From Pigmentiphaga kullae (GTDB taxonomy: Bacteria; Pseudomonadota; Gammaproteobacteria; Burkholderiales; Burkholderiaceae_B): a stretch of DNA of 64,000 nt. A program made the translations under genes and the position numbers. The notes beneath the pieces were generated by a model, which ran no database searches, had not been told where the DNA came from, and saw only the letters and a program-made list of their open reading frames with translations. The stretch is from positions 2,604,001 to 2,668,000 of the forward strand of contig NZ_SGXC01000001.1 of NCBI RefSeq assembly GCF_004216695.1, written 5' to 3'. Each line of letters begins with the position of its first letter. The first letter of the stretch is position 1. This document shows, piece by piece, positions 16,061 to 25,765 of this stretch.

Positions 16061-16078
16061 TTGGCATGAGTGTTGCTA
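16061..16078 (+). promoter_or_regulatory. sigma-54 promoter of the DUF6351-Bug-dctBD group
   Basis: TTGGCATGAGTGTTGCTA matches the -24/-12 consensus with GG and GC 12 bases apart; the only deviation in the first box is T for C (TGGCAT). The predicted start is near 16088, giving a 45-base leader. A GGAGGAGA Shine-Dalgarno precedes the gene it serves. Confidence 0.6.
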
Positions 16079-16132
16079 AATCTCCGTCGCTGTAACGAGA
16101 AGATTCAAGACACCCGACAGGAGGAGACAGGA

Positions 16133-18346
16133 ATGAGACCCGAGACAGAACGCGGGCGGCGCGCGCGCGCCCATGGATATGGCGTGGGCCGGCTGGCCTT
16201 GGCGGCGGGTACCGCCGCGGTGCTGGCCGCTGCCTGCGGAGGCGATGACGGGGATGGCGGATCGCCCCCGGGGCCGCCGCCCGCGCCGGCCCTCAAACTG
16301 AGCACGGTGTCCTCGCTGCCGGACTACGTCACGGGCGACGACGCGCTGGTGCGGCTGGAAGTGCCGGTCGGCGTCAGCGGCACGCCGGAGGTCATGCTGG
16401 GCAAGAGCGACGTGTCACGCGCCTTCACCCAGGTCGGCGACCGCACCTGGCAGGGGCTGGTGCGCGGCATGACGCTGGGCGAGAACACGTTGCGCGCCCA
16501 GGTGGGCGATTCGACCGCCACGCTGGTGGTCACGAACTATCCCATCACCGGGCCGATGCTTTCCGGCCCGCACCAGAAGCCCTTCCTGTGCACGACGACC
16601 AGCTTCGGCCGGCTGGGCGGCGGTACCCTGGACGGTCCCTTCGGCGAACATTGCTCCACCAACACGCGGGTCGACTACTTCTACCGGAACAAGTCGGGGG
16701 GCAACAGCCGCTGGAATACGCCCACGGCCTATCCGGTCGACATGACCTATATCACCATCGACGAGGGCAAGCCGACCGAGCGCACGGTGCCGTATCTCGT
16801 GCGGCTGGAGACGGGAACCATCAACCGCGGCATCTACCAGTCGGCGATGCTGCACGATCCGCTCAACGATGGCGAGATCGGACCCAACAAGCGCTCGAAG
16901 GCCTGGAACGGCAAGCTGATGTATCCGCTGGGAGGCGGCTGCCAGGGCGGCTGGTATACGCAGGGCGCGACCTTCGGCACCCTGATCGTCGACGAGTGGA
17001 TGAAGCAGGGCTATGCGGCCGTCACCTCCACGCTGAACATCTTCGGCTCGAACTGCAACGACCTGCTATCGTCCGAGACCGTGGCGATGACCAAAGAGCG
17101 CTTCATCGAGGCCTACGGCGCGCCGGTCTACACGATAGGCACGGGCGGCTCGGGCGGCGCCTACCAGAGCTTCCAGACTTCCGACAACTATCCGGGCCTG
17201 TTCGACGGCATCATCGTGAACATGGTGTTCCCGGACGTGACCTCGGCGACGCTGTTCAAGGTTTTCGACTCGCGGCTGCTGAACAACTACTTCAATCGCG
17301 CGGGCGGGCTGGCCTATTCCGACGAGAAGAAGAAGGCGATCTCCGGCTACCTGCAGGTCGGCAACATCGCCAACATGAGCGGCAGCGCCGGCCGGCTGGA
17401 TCCGGTGGTCTCGTTCCCGGCGGGCTTCGAGGAAAGCCGGAAGTACCACCCCGTCAACAACCAGGGCGGCAGCCGGGCCACCGTATATGACCATACGGTG
17501 AACGTCTACGGCAAGGACAGCCGGGGGTTCGCGCTGCGGCCGATCGACAACGTCGGCGTGCAGTACGGCCTGAAGGCGCTGAACGACGGCGTCATCACGG
17601 TGGACGAGTTCCTGGACCTGAACGCCAACATCGGCGGCCTGGACGTGGACCTGAAGCCCACGGCGGCGCGCACGGCGGGCGACATCGACGCCATCCGCCG
17701 CGCCTACCAGTCGGGCCGCATCACCCACGGCGGGGGCGGCCTGGCCTCGACCGCCGTCCTGGAGCACCGCGACTACTTCGACAACGCGGTGAACGGCGAC
17801 ATCCACAACAAGATCCATTCGTACTCGGTGCGCGAGCGCCTGAAGGCGGCCAACGGGCATTTCGACAACCACGTCATGCTCGGACCGGGCCGGGTGGGCG
17901 ACAACCTGCTGCAGCTCATGGACCAGTGGCTGATGGGCGTGGTGGGCGACACCTCCGACCAGCCCAGGTCGCGCAAGGTCGTCTCGCACAAGCCCGCGGG
18001 GCTGGCCGATGCCTGCTGGGACGGCGACGGCAACAAGATCGTCGAGCCGTCCACGGCCTTCGGGGACGGGCGCTGCAACCAGCTCTACCCGGCGGGCACC
18101 ACGCCGCGCCTGGTAGCCGGCGAACCGTTGGCCGACAACATCGTCAAGTGCCAGCTCAAGGCGGTGGATCCGGCCGACTACAAGGCCACGCTGAACGCCG
18201 GCCAGTTGGAGCGTCTGCGCCAGATCTTCCCCGGCGGCGTGTGCGACTGGAGCAAGCCCGGCGTGGAGCAGCAGCCGCTCAAGGGCACGTGGCTCTCGTT
18301 CGGCCCGTCCCCCAAGAACCAATTGTTCGACGTCACCCGTCCTTAA
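16133..18346 (+). CDS. DUF6351-family lipoprotein, possible hydrolase
   Basis: A 737-residue exported protein. The N-terminus is basic and hydrophobic and ends in a lipobox-like LAAAC followed by GGDDGD, so it is probably a lipoprotein of the cell envelope. Sequence blocks such as SLPDYVTGDDALVRLEVP, TNYPITGPMLSGPHQKPF and TTSFGRLGGGTLDGPFGEHC match my recollection of the DUF6351 family. A GTGGSGGAYQ segment resembles a serine-hydrolase nucleophile elbow, and the large alpha/beta-like body would fit an esterase or tannase-like enzyme. Function is not established. It heads a group with a Bug receptor and a DctB/DctD pair, so it may process a compound in the periplasm that the group then senses. 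Confidence 0.72.
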   Translation: MRPETERGRRARAHGYGVGRLALAAGTAAVLAAACGGDDGDGGSPPGPPPAPALKLSTVSSLPDYVTGDDALVRLEVPVGVSGTPEVMLGKSDVSRAFTQVGDRTWQGLVRGMTLGENTLRAQVGDSTATLVVTNYPITGPMLSGPHQKPFLCTTTSFGRLGGGTLDGPFGEHCSTNTRVDYFYRNKSGGNSRWNTPTAYPVDMTYITIDEGKPTERTVPYLVRLETGTINRGIYQSAMLHDPLNDGEIGPNKRSKAWNGKLMYPLGGGCQGGWYTQGATFGTLIVDEWMKQGYAAVTSTLNIFGSNCNDLLSSETVAMTKERFIEAYGAPVYTIGTGGSGGAYQSFQTSDNYPGLFDGIIVNMVFPDVTSATLFKVFDSRLLNNYFNRAGGLAYSDEKKKAISGYLQVGNIANMSGSAGRLDPVVSFPAGFEESRKYHPVNNQGGSRATVYDHTVNVYGKDSRGFALRPIDNVGVQYGLKALNDGVITVDEFLDLNANIGGLDVDLKPTAARTAGDIDAIRRAYQSGRITHGGGGLASTAVLEHRDYFDNAVNGDIHNKIHSYSVRERLKAANGHFDNHVMLGPGRVGDNLLQLMDQWLMGVVGDTSDQPRSRKVVSHKPAGLADACWDGDGNKIVEPSTAFGDGRCNQLYPAGTTPRLVAGEPLADNIVKCQLKAVDPADYKATLNAGQLERLRQIFPGGVCDWSKPGVEQQPLKGTWLSFGPSPKNQLFDVTRP

Positions 18347-18356
18347 GGAGCAAGAC

Positions 18357-19331
18357 ATGAAGTTTCTTTCCACGCTATCGCTGGGTGTCCTGGCGGCTCT
18401 GGCCGCGCCGGCCCAGGCGCAGGATTTCCCCGGCAGCGCGCCCATCGTCGCCGTCGTGCCGTTCGCCGCGGGCGGCCCCACCGACAAGGTGGCGCGCGAC
18501 GTGACGGCGGTCATGGCCAGGCACCTGAAGGGCCAGATCGTGATCGAGAACGTCGGCGGCGCGGGCGGCACCATAGGCGCGAAGAAGGTCGCCACCGCGC
18601 GCAACGACGGCCATACGGTGCTGATCCACCACATCGGCATGTCCACCGCGCCGGCACTGTACCGCCAACTGGGCTTCGATCCGCTCAAGGACTTCGAGAT
18701 GATCGGCGAGATCGCCGACGTGCCGATGGTGCTGCTGGGCACCAAGAACCTGCCGCCGGACAACTTCAAGGACCTGCTGCCCTACATCAAGGCCAATTCC
18801 AGCAAGCTGTTCCTGGCCAATGCCGGCATCGGATCGGCCTCGCACCTGTGCGGCCTCCTGTTCATGAGCACCATAGGCACGCAGCTGGGTACGGTGCCCT
18901 ACAAGGGGACCGCGCCGGCGCTGACCGACCTCATCGGCGGCCAGGTGAACCTGATGTGCGACCAGACCACCAACGTCGCCGGACAGATCAAGGCCGGCGT
19001 GGTCAAGCCCTACGTCGCGATGCAGTCCGCGCGCATCGATGCCTTCAAGGATATCCCCGCCGCGGCCGAGCAGGGGCTGCCGGGCATCGAGGTCAAGATC
19101 TGGCACGCGATGTATGCGCCCAAGGGGACGCCGCCGGCGGTGGTCGAGAAGCTCTCGGCCGCGTTGCAGGCGGCGGTCGAGGATCCCGTGTTCCGCGGCA
19201 AGATGGCGGAGCTGGGCGCGCAGGCGGCGACCGGCGAGCGGGCCCGGCCCGAGTCGCTGCGCAAGCATCTGGGCAACGAGATCGCCAAGTGGACGCCCGT
19301 GATCCGGGCGGCTGGCGTCTACGCCGACTAG
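18357..19331 (+). CDS. Bug/TctC-family periplasmic substrate-binding protein
   Basis: A 324-residue Bug receptor with a signal peptide ending near APAQA-QDFP and the family motifs VPFAAGGPTDKVARD and VIENVGGAGGT. It lacks the usual YPxKPI start of the mature protein (FPGSAPIVAVVPF instead) but keeps the rest of the fold. It lies 10 bases after the DUF6351 gene and 90 bases before a DctB-type sensor kinase. No TctAB-type permease is nearby. This suggests that the receptor serves sensing (presenting ligand to the kinase) or works with a permease encoded elsewhere. Several Bug proteins in Bordetella have such signalling roles; applying that here is inference. Confidence 0.92.
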   Translation: MKFLSTLSLGVLAALAAPAQAQDFPGSAPIVAVVPFAAGGPTDKVARDVTAVMARHLKGQIVIENVGGAGGTIGAKKVATARNDGHTVLIHHIGMSTAPALYRQLGFDPLKDFEMIGEIADVPMVLLGTKNLPPDNFKDLLPYIKANSSKLFLANAGIGSASHLCGLLFMSTIGTQLGTVPYKGTAPALTDLIGGQVNLMCDQTTNVAGQIKAGVVKPYVAMQSARIDAFKDIPAAAEQGLPGIEVKIWHAMYAPKGTPPAVVEKLSAALQAAVEDPVFRGKMAELGAQAATGERARPESLRKHLGNEIAKWTPVIRAAGVYAD

Positions 19332-19421
19332 GCGGCAGGGGAGCTTGCGCCATCCGTGGCGCAAGCTCCGATGTCTTTCCTGGCTTGCCTGGGATAAATT
19401 GCGGACACTAGAACGACAATC

Positions 19422-21318
19422 ATGGATGGGGACTTGAGCGTCAATCCGCCTGCCCGCGGTTTTTCCAAGCGCCGCCTGGCGTGGGGCGGCGCCTGTCTGT
19501 TTGCCGCCGTGCTGGCGGTGATGCTGGCCTACATCTGGGGCGAGCGCACCGGCATCCAGGTGCTGCGACAGGGTGTCGAGCACCGGCTGGACATCTATGC
19601 CGGCGGGGTGCAGAGCGAGCTGACCCGCTACGATTACCTGCCGGGCATCCTGTCCCTGAACAAGGACGTGATCTCGCTGTTGCAGGATCCCGCCAACCCC
19701 GAGCGCATCGCCCGGGTCAACCTGTACCTGGAAACGGTCAACCGGAAAGCCGGATCCTCCGAGATCTACGTGATGAACATGGAGGGGCTGACGCTGGCCG
19801 CGAGCAACTGGAACCGCCCGCCCAGCTTCGTCGGCCGCAATTTCTCGTACCGGCCTTACTTCATCGACGCGGCCAAGGGGCTGCCGGGCCGCTTCTACGG
19901 CATCGGCACAGTCAGCCAGTCGCCGGGTTACTACTTTTCGTACGGCATCTATCACGACGGCAGGATGCTGGGCGTGGCGGCGCTGAAGGTCGATCTGGAC
20001 AAGCTCGACGACGCATGGCTGCGCGCCGATGAGAAAGTGGTGGTGGTGGACGAGAACGGCGTGATCTTCCTGACCTCGGTGCCGGGCTGGAAATTCAAGA
20101 CGCTGGCGCCGCTGTCGTCGCATACGCTGCAGAAGCTGGCGGTGACCCGCCAGTACCATCGCGCCGGCTCGCTCGAACCGCTGGGCATGGCCGAGGTGGG
20201 CAAACAGCCCGAGGGCGTGCGCATCGTGCAGTTCACCAGCGAGGCGGCGCACGAAGGCGAGGGCGGCAACTTCCTCGTGCCGTCCTACCTGGTCCAGAGC
20301 CGCCAGATACCGGGCACGCAATGGAAGCTGATGGCCTTGTCCAACATGGCGCCCATCCATGCGCGCGCCCGCAATATGGCCATCGCCGTGGCGCTGGCCA
20401 TGGGGTTCCTGGCCATCTTGGGCCTGTATCTCCAGCAGCGGCGGCGAGCCATCGCGCAGAGCATGGCGGCCAGCGCGGCCTTGCGGCGCGCGCACGACGA
20501 GCTCGAACGCAAGGTGGCGGCGCGCACGCAGGCGCTGAGCAACGCCAACCGCCATCTGCAGACCGAGATCGCCGAACGCCGGCGCGCCGAGGAGGTCCTG
20601 AAGTCCACCATGGATGAGCTGGTGCAGGCGGGCAAGATGGCGGCGCTGGGCCAGATGGCCGCGGGTATCACGCATGAGCTGAACCAGCCGCTGGCCGCGC
20701 TGCGCACGCTGGCCGACAATGCCACGGTGCTGATGCAGCGGGGTCGGCAGGCCGACGCCGAAGAGAACCTGACCCTGATCGGGCAACTGATCGCCCGCAT
20801 GGGCAAGATCACCGGCCAGTTGAAGAAGTTCGCGCGCAAGTCGCCGGCCCTGCTCAAGCCGACCTCGATCGCGGTGGCCGTGGCCGATGCCTGTTTCCTG
20901 CTCGAGCAGCGGCTGCGGCAGGAGCGGATCGAACTGTGCCTGAGCGTGCCGGAAGACGCCTGCGCCTATTGCGACGGCAACCGGCTGGAACAGATCCTGG
21001 TCAACCTGCTGGGCAATGCCATCGACGCGATGGCGCGCAGCGGCGTGCGGCGCCTGGAGGTGTCGGTCAGGGAAACGGGGGGGTGGGTCGTCATTTCGGT
21101 ACTGGACAGCGGGCCGGGCATTCCGGACGAGGTCATGCGCCGGCTGTTCGAACCCTTTTTCACGACCAAGGAGCAAGGGGTGGGATTGGGCCTGGGGCTG
21201 GCAATCTCGGCAGGTATCGTGCGCGATTTCGGCGGCAGCCTGCGCGCCTGCAACCGGGAAGGGGGCGGGGCGGAATTCGTGCTGCAGCTGCGGCCGGCGA
21301 AGTTGGAGGAGACCATGG

Positions 21319-21326
<8 letters not shown>
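19422..21326 (+). CDS. dctB: DctB-type sensor histidine kinase
   Basis: A 634-residue inner-membrane kinase. A membrane helix near residues 19-39 is followed by a long periplasmic double-Cache-like sensor region. A second membrane helix lies near residue 330, then a coiled-coil linker. The cytoplasmic transmitter begins near residue 400 with the phospho-acceptor His418 in ITHELNQP. The N box (LVNLLGNAIDAM), the DSGPGIP box and the GLGLGLAIS box complete the ATPase domain. The gene overlaps the start of dctD by 8 bases. DctB proteins classically respond to C4-dicarboxylates, but here the adjacent Bug receptor may define the signal. Confidence 0.93.
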
Positions 21327-22648
<1,322 letters not shown>

Positions 22649-22662
<14 letters not shown>

Positions 22663-23110
22663 GGGCGCCCACCAGGCGCGGTCCGCTGGGCGGCCGCTTG
22701 CCGGCCGATGCCGGCGGCTCGGGAATCAGGACGTAGCGTCCGCCTTCCTGGGCCGCGGTATAGCCGGTGCCGCGCAGCAGGGTGTCCAGTCCGTCCTGGA
22801 TGGTGTAGCGGCCCGTCAGCCCGGGCGTCGTCAGGCCCGCCACCAGGGCCGGATCGAACGACAGCCGTATGCCCGCCTGGCGGGCATATTTTTCGAGCGC
22901 GGGGCGCAGGTCGCCGCTGGAAATGGCGAAGTCCTGCCGGTGTTCGGCCGAGGCCGTCGGGCCGGCCTGTGCGTGCGGCATGCCGGGCAGGGCCAGCAGC
23001 CAGCCTATCGACAGGGCCACGGGTACCGCCACGAGCAGCGATTTGCCCGGAACGTTGAACGTCCGCCGTTTGGCGCGGCGGGGCCGCAGGGGGATCACTT
23101 GGCACGTCAT
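22649..23110 (-). CDS. secreted stand-alone STN-domain protein
   Basis: A 153-residue exported protein. A basic N-terminus and a hydrophobic stretch (residues about 23-48, ending GMPHAQA) form a signal peptide. The rest is one Secretin/TonB short N-terminal (STN) domain: FAISSGDLRPALEKYARQAGIRLSFDPALV, then a second half with GLTGRYTIQDGLDTLLRGTGY. STN domains normally begin TonB-dependent receptors or secretins, where they signal to FecR-like partners. Here nothing follows it, and no FecIR pair or barrel is nearby. A free-standing periplasmic signalling or adaptor role is possible. It overlaps the end of dctD. Confidence 0.8.
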
Positions 23111-23197
23111 ACGAGTCTCCTGTTGCGGGACTGCGCCGTGGCGCGACCTGCTTGTAATTGTTCGATGACGCCCCTAGCGTAGCACGCCGCGCCCCAT

Positions 23198-24229
23198 CTA
23201 GCTGGCGACCCGCACGACCAGCTTGCCGAAGTTGTGGCCCTGCAGCAGGCCCATGAAGGCAGCGGGGGCGTTTTCCAGGCCTTCCACCACGTCTTCCCGG
23301 TACTTGATGCGCCCGTCGGCGATCCAGTCCGACATCTGGCGCGAGAACTCCCGGTAGAGCGGGCCATACCAGTCGGAGACGATGAAGCCCTGGATGCGCA
23401 GGCTCTTGGTCAGCGCCAGCCGCATCAGCATGGGCAGGCGGTCCGGGGCTTCCACGCCGGGCACGGCGTTGTATTGCGAGATCAGGCCGCACAGCGGAAT
23501 GCGGGCATGGCGGTTGAGCAGCGGCAGCACCGCATCGAACACGGCGCCGCCCACGCTCTCGAAATAGACGTCGATGCCGTTGGGGCTGGCCGCCGCCAGC
23601 CGTTGGGCGAGGTTGGCCGCGCGATGGTCCACGCAGGCATCGAAGCCCAGTTCGCGGACCGCATGGTCGCACTTGTCCGGTCCGCCGGCGATGCCGACCA
23701 CGCGGCAGCCGTGCAGCCGCGCGAGCTGTCCCACCACCGATCCGACGGCCCCGGTCGCGGCGGCCACGGCCACCGTCTCGCCGGCCTTGGGCGTGCCGAT
23801 CTGCATCAGGCCCACGTAGGCGGTGAATCCGGGCATGCCCAGCACGCCCAGGGACCAGGAAGGGTGGGCGAGGTCCGGCGGCAGGCGGGTGAGGCCCTTG
23901 CCCGACGACAGCGCGTAGTCCTGCCACCCGCTGGCGGCCAGGACCAGGTCGCCGGCGGCGAAGTCCGGGTGGCGCGACTCGGCCACGCGGCACACCGTGC
24001 CGCCCAGCATGACGTCGCCGACCTCCAGCGGCTTTGCATACGAAGCGGCGTCGCTCATGCGGCCGCGCATGTAGGGGTCGAGCGAAAGATAGAGCGTGCG
24101 CAGCAGTACCTGGCCGTCCGCCGGGCCGGGCACGGCCTGGGTGTCCAGGCGGAAATCCTCGGGCGCCGGTATTCCGGCGGGGCGCCTGGCCATGACGATG
24201 CGGCGGTTCATGGGCGCGGACGGGGGCAT
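23198..24229 (-). CDS. NADP-dependent MDR oxidoreductase (CurA/leukotriene-B4-dehydrogenase-like)
   Basis: A 343-residue zinc-independent medium-chain reductase. YLSLDPYMRGRM near residue 50 is the hallmark of the CurA/PTGR subgroup. The nucleotide-binding loop is AATGAVGSVVGQLA, and FESVGGAVFDAVLPLL is also typical. These enzymes reduce the double bond of alpha,beta-unsaturated ketones or aldehydes with NADPH. The start at 24229 has an AGGAGAACGAG Shine-Dalgarno; a 19-residue upstream extension is less likely. It appears to be a single gene; the STN gene 87 bases downstream is on the same strand. Confidence 0.9.
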   Translation of the reverse strand: MPPSAPMNRRIVMARRPAGIPAPEDFRLDTQAVPGPADGQVLLRTLYLSLDPYMRGRMSDAASYAKPLEVGDVMLGGTVCRVAESRHPDFAAGDLVLAASGWQDYALSSGKGLTRLPPDLAHPSWSLGVLGMPGFTAYVGLMQIGTPKAGETVAVAAATGAVGSVVGQLARLHGCRVVGIAGGPDKCDHAVRELGFDACVDHRAANLAQRLAAASPNGIDVYFESVGGAVFDAVLPLLNRHARIPLCGLISQYNAVPGVEAPDRLPMLMRLALTKSLRIQGFIVSDWYGPLYREFSRQMSDWIADGRIKYREDVVEGLENAPAAFMGLLQGHNFGKLVVRVAS

Positions 24230-24330
24230 CTCGTTCTCCTGGCGGTCGTGGTCGGGCACGTCTCGTGCTGATCGGTGAAGTTCCACCCGTAGTGGTGGAT
24301 CGGATCAACGATAAGCCGTTCGGAGCATTT

Positions 24331-24537
24331 ATGAAACCTTCGTCCAGCAAGCCCTCCGGGCCGGCCGTCCGGCCCGCCCCCGAACCGGAGCGGGAGCCCG
24401 CCGAGACCGATCTCAAGCGCGAACAAACGGCCCGGCAGAACGATCGGAATATCTCCGCCGACGACCTGGGCCGCGCGCCCCGGTCGAACAAGTTGTCGGG
24501 CAGTGGCATCGACGTGGCGGGGCCCGGCGGAAAATAG
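24331..24537 (+). CDS. small hydrophilic protein of unknown function
   Basis: A 68-residue, highly charged, proline-rich protein with no membrane segment. The N-terminal third is KPSSSKPSGPAVRPAPEPE-like and probably disordered. The C-terminal half contains DRNISADDLGRAPRSN and ends in GSGIDVAGPGGK. I do not recognise a family. It is read divergently from the MDR reductase and convergently with the exonuclease gene, and it fills the interval well. No strong Shine-Dalgarno is seen (GGAGCATTT before the ATG). The call rests on placement and regular codon use, so confidence is moderate. Confidence 0.5.
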   Translation: MKPSSSKPSGPAVRPAPEPEREPAETDLKREQTARQNDRNISADDLGRAPRSNKLSGSGIDVAGPGGK

Positions 24538-24555
24538 CCGGCCGCCGCCGCGCCG

Positions 24556-25638
24556 TCAGGGTGCGCGTGTCCGGTCCAGTTTCAGCAGCGGGACCAGCGC
24601 CAACCGGTCGCGCAGGATGCGGTGGACCTCGTGGTCGTACTCGGCGCCGCCGCCGTCGAGCAGTTCGTACAGTGTCTGGTCGTCGGCCGCGCTGCCCAGG
24701 AATTGCCAGCGTTCCACGACGTGTATGACGCGGGCCTCGCGTATCCCCACCGGACCGTCGTAGGGCCAGTGCGTGTCGCCGGCCAGGGCCGGTGAGCGCG
24801 CACGCCGGTTGTGCAGCGGCGCCAGGGCCCGCAGCAGCCGGTTCTCGTGCAGCAGGGCGCCGATCGCGCCGCCCGTCTCCAGCCATTCGATATGCCGCAC
24901 CTGTTCGGCCAGGCGCCGCGCCTTGGCCGATTTCCAGCCGCCTGGCTGGAAGTGGGACAGCACCTTGTCGCGCAACCGGGCGGCCCGGCCGACATACAGG
25001 GCCTGGTTGTTCACGTCGCGAAAGACATAGACGCCATGGGTGTCGGGCAGCAGCCGCGGCAGCGACGGATCCAGATACTCGGGCCATGGCACGCGGCCGG
25101 CCAGCGCATCGACGAGTTCGGTGACGTGGTCCGCGGGGAACTCGCGATGGATGTCCTGCCAGAAGTGCCACAGCAGCCGCGCGTCGTCGAGCGCGCGGTG
25201 GCGTGCGTGCACCTGCAGCCCGTGGCGGGCGATGAGCGCGTCCAGGCTGTGGCTGCGGTACTGCGGATAGAGCTTGCGCGACAGGCGGACGGTGCACAGG
25301 ACGTCGGGCCGGAAGGGGCGCTCCAGGCGATCGAACTCCTCGCGCAGGAAGCCGTGGTCGAAGCGGGCGTTGTGGGCGATGAACAGGTAGCCGTCCAGGC
25401 GCCGGGCGATGTCGTCGGCCAGGGCCTCGAAGGACGGGGCGCCGGCCACCATCGCGTCCGTGATGCCGGTCAGCGATTGGATGGCGGGAGGAATGGGGCG
25501 GCCGGGGTGGACCAGGCTGCTCCATTCGCGCATGCCGTCGGCATCCACCTGGACGATGCCGATTTCGGTGATGCGGTCGCTGCGCGGCGTCGTGCCCGTG
25601 GTTTCCAGGTCGACGAAGGCCAGGCGGGGAGGATGCAT
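24556..25638 (-). CDS. DnaQ-like 3'-5' exonuclease fused to a GIY-YIG nuclease domain
   Basis: A 360-residue two-domain protein. Residues about 5-165 are a DEDDh exonuclease (FVDLETTGTTP, then FIAHNARFDHGFL, then ARHRALDDARLL). Residues about 205-290 are a UvrC/Cho-type GIY-YIG domain (THGVYVFRDVNNQALYVGRAARLRDKVLSHF). Similar fusions of polymerase-III-epsilon-like exonuclease to UvrC-like nuclease are known in other bacteria and are thought to act in DNA repair. It stands alone, leftward, with a short upstream gap to the divergent acyl-CoA dehydrogenase gene. Confidence 0.88.
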   Translation of the reverse strand: MHPPRLAFVDLETTGTTPRSDRITEIGIVQVDADGMREWSSLVHPGRPIPPAIQSLTGITDAMVAGAPSFEALADDIARRLDGYLFIAHNARFDHGFLREEFDRLERPFRPDVLCTVRLSRKLYPQYRSHSLDALIARHGLQVHARHRALDDARLLWHFWQDIHREFPADHVTELVDALAGRVPWPEYLDPSLPRLLPDTHGVYVFRDVNNQALYVGRAARLRDKVLSHFQPGGWKSAKARRLAEQVRHIEWLETGGAIGALLHENRLLRALAPLHNRRARSPALAGDTHWPYDGPVGIREARVIHVVERWQFLGSAADDQTLYELLDGGGAEYDHEVHRILRDRLALVPLLKLDRTRAP

Positions 25639-25765
25639 GGGAACGGGTGGAGAAGAAGCAGCCTCTATTTAACCAGAGCGCGCCTGTCCGGGCCGCGCGC
25701 GGCCCCGGTCCCGTCTCCCGGCCGGCTTACTATATGAGGTAGATAGTCGACAAGGAGACTTCCCG

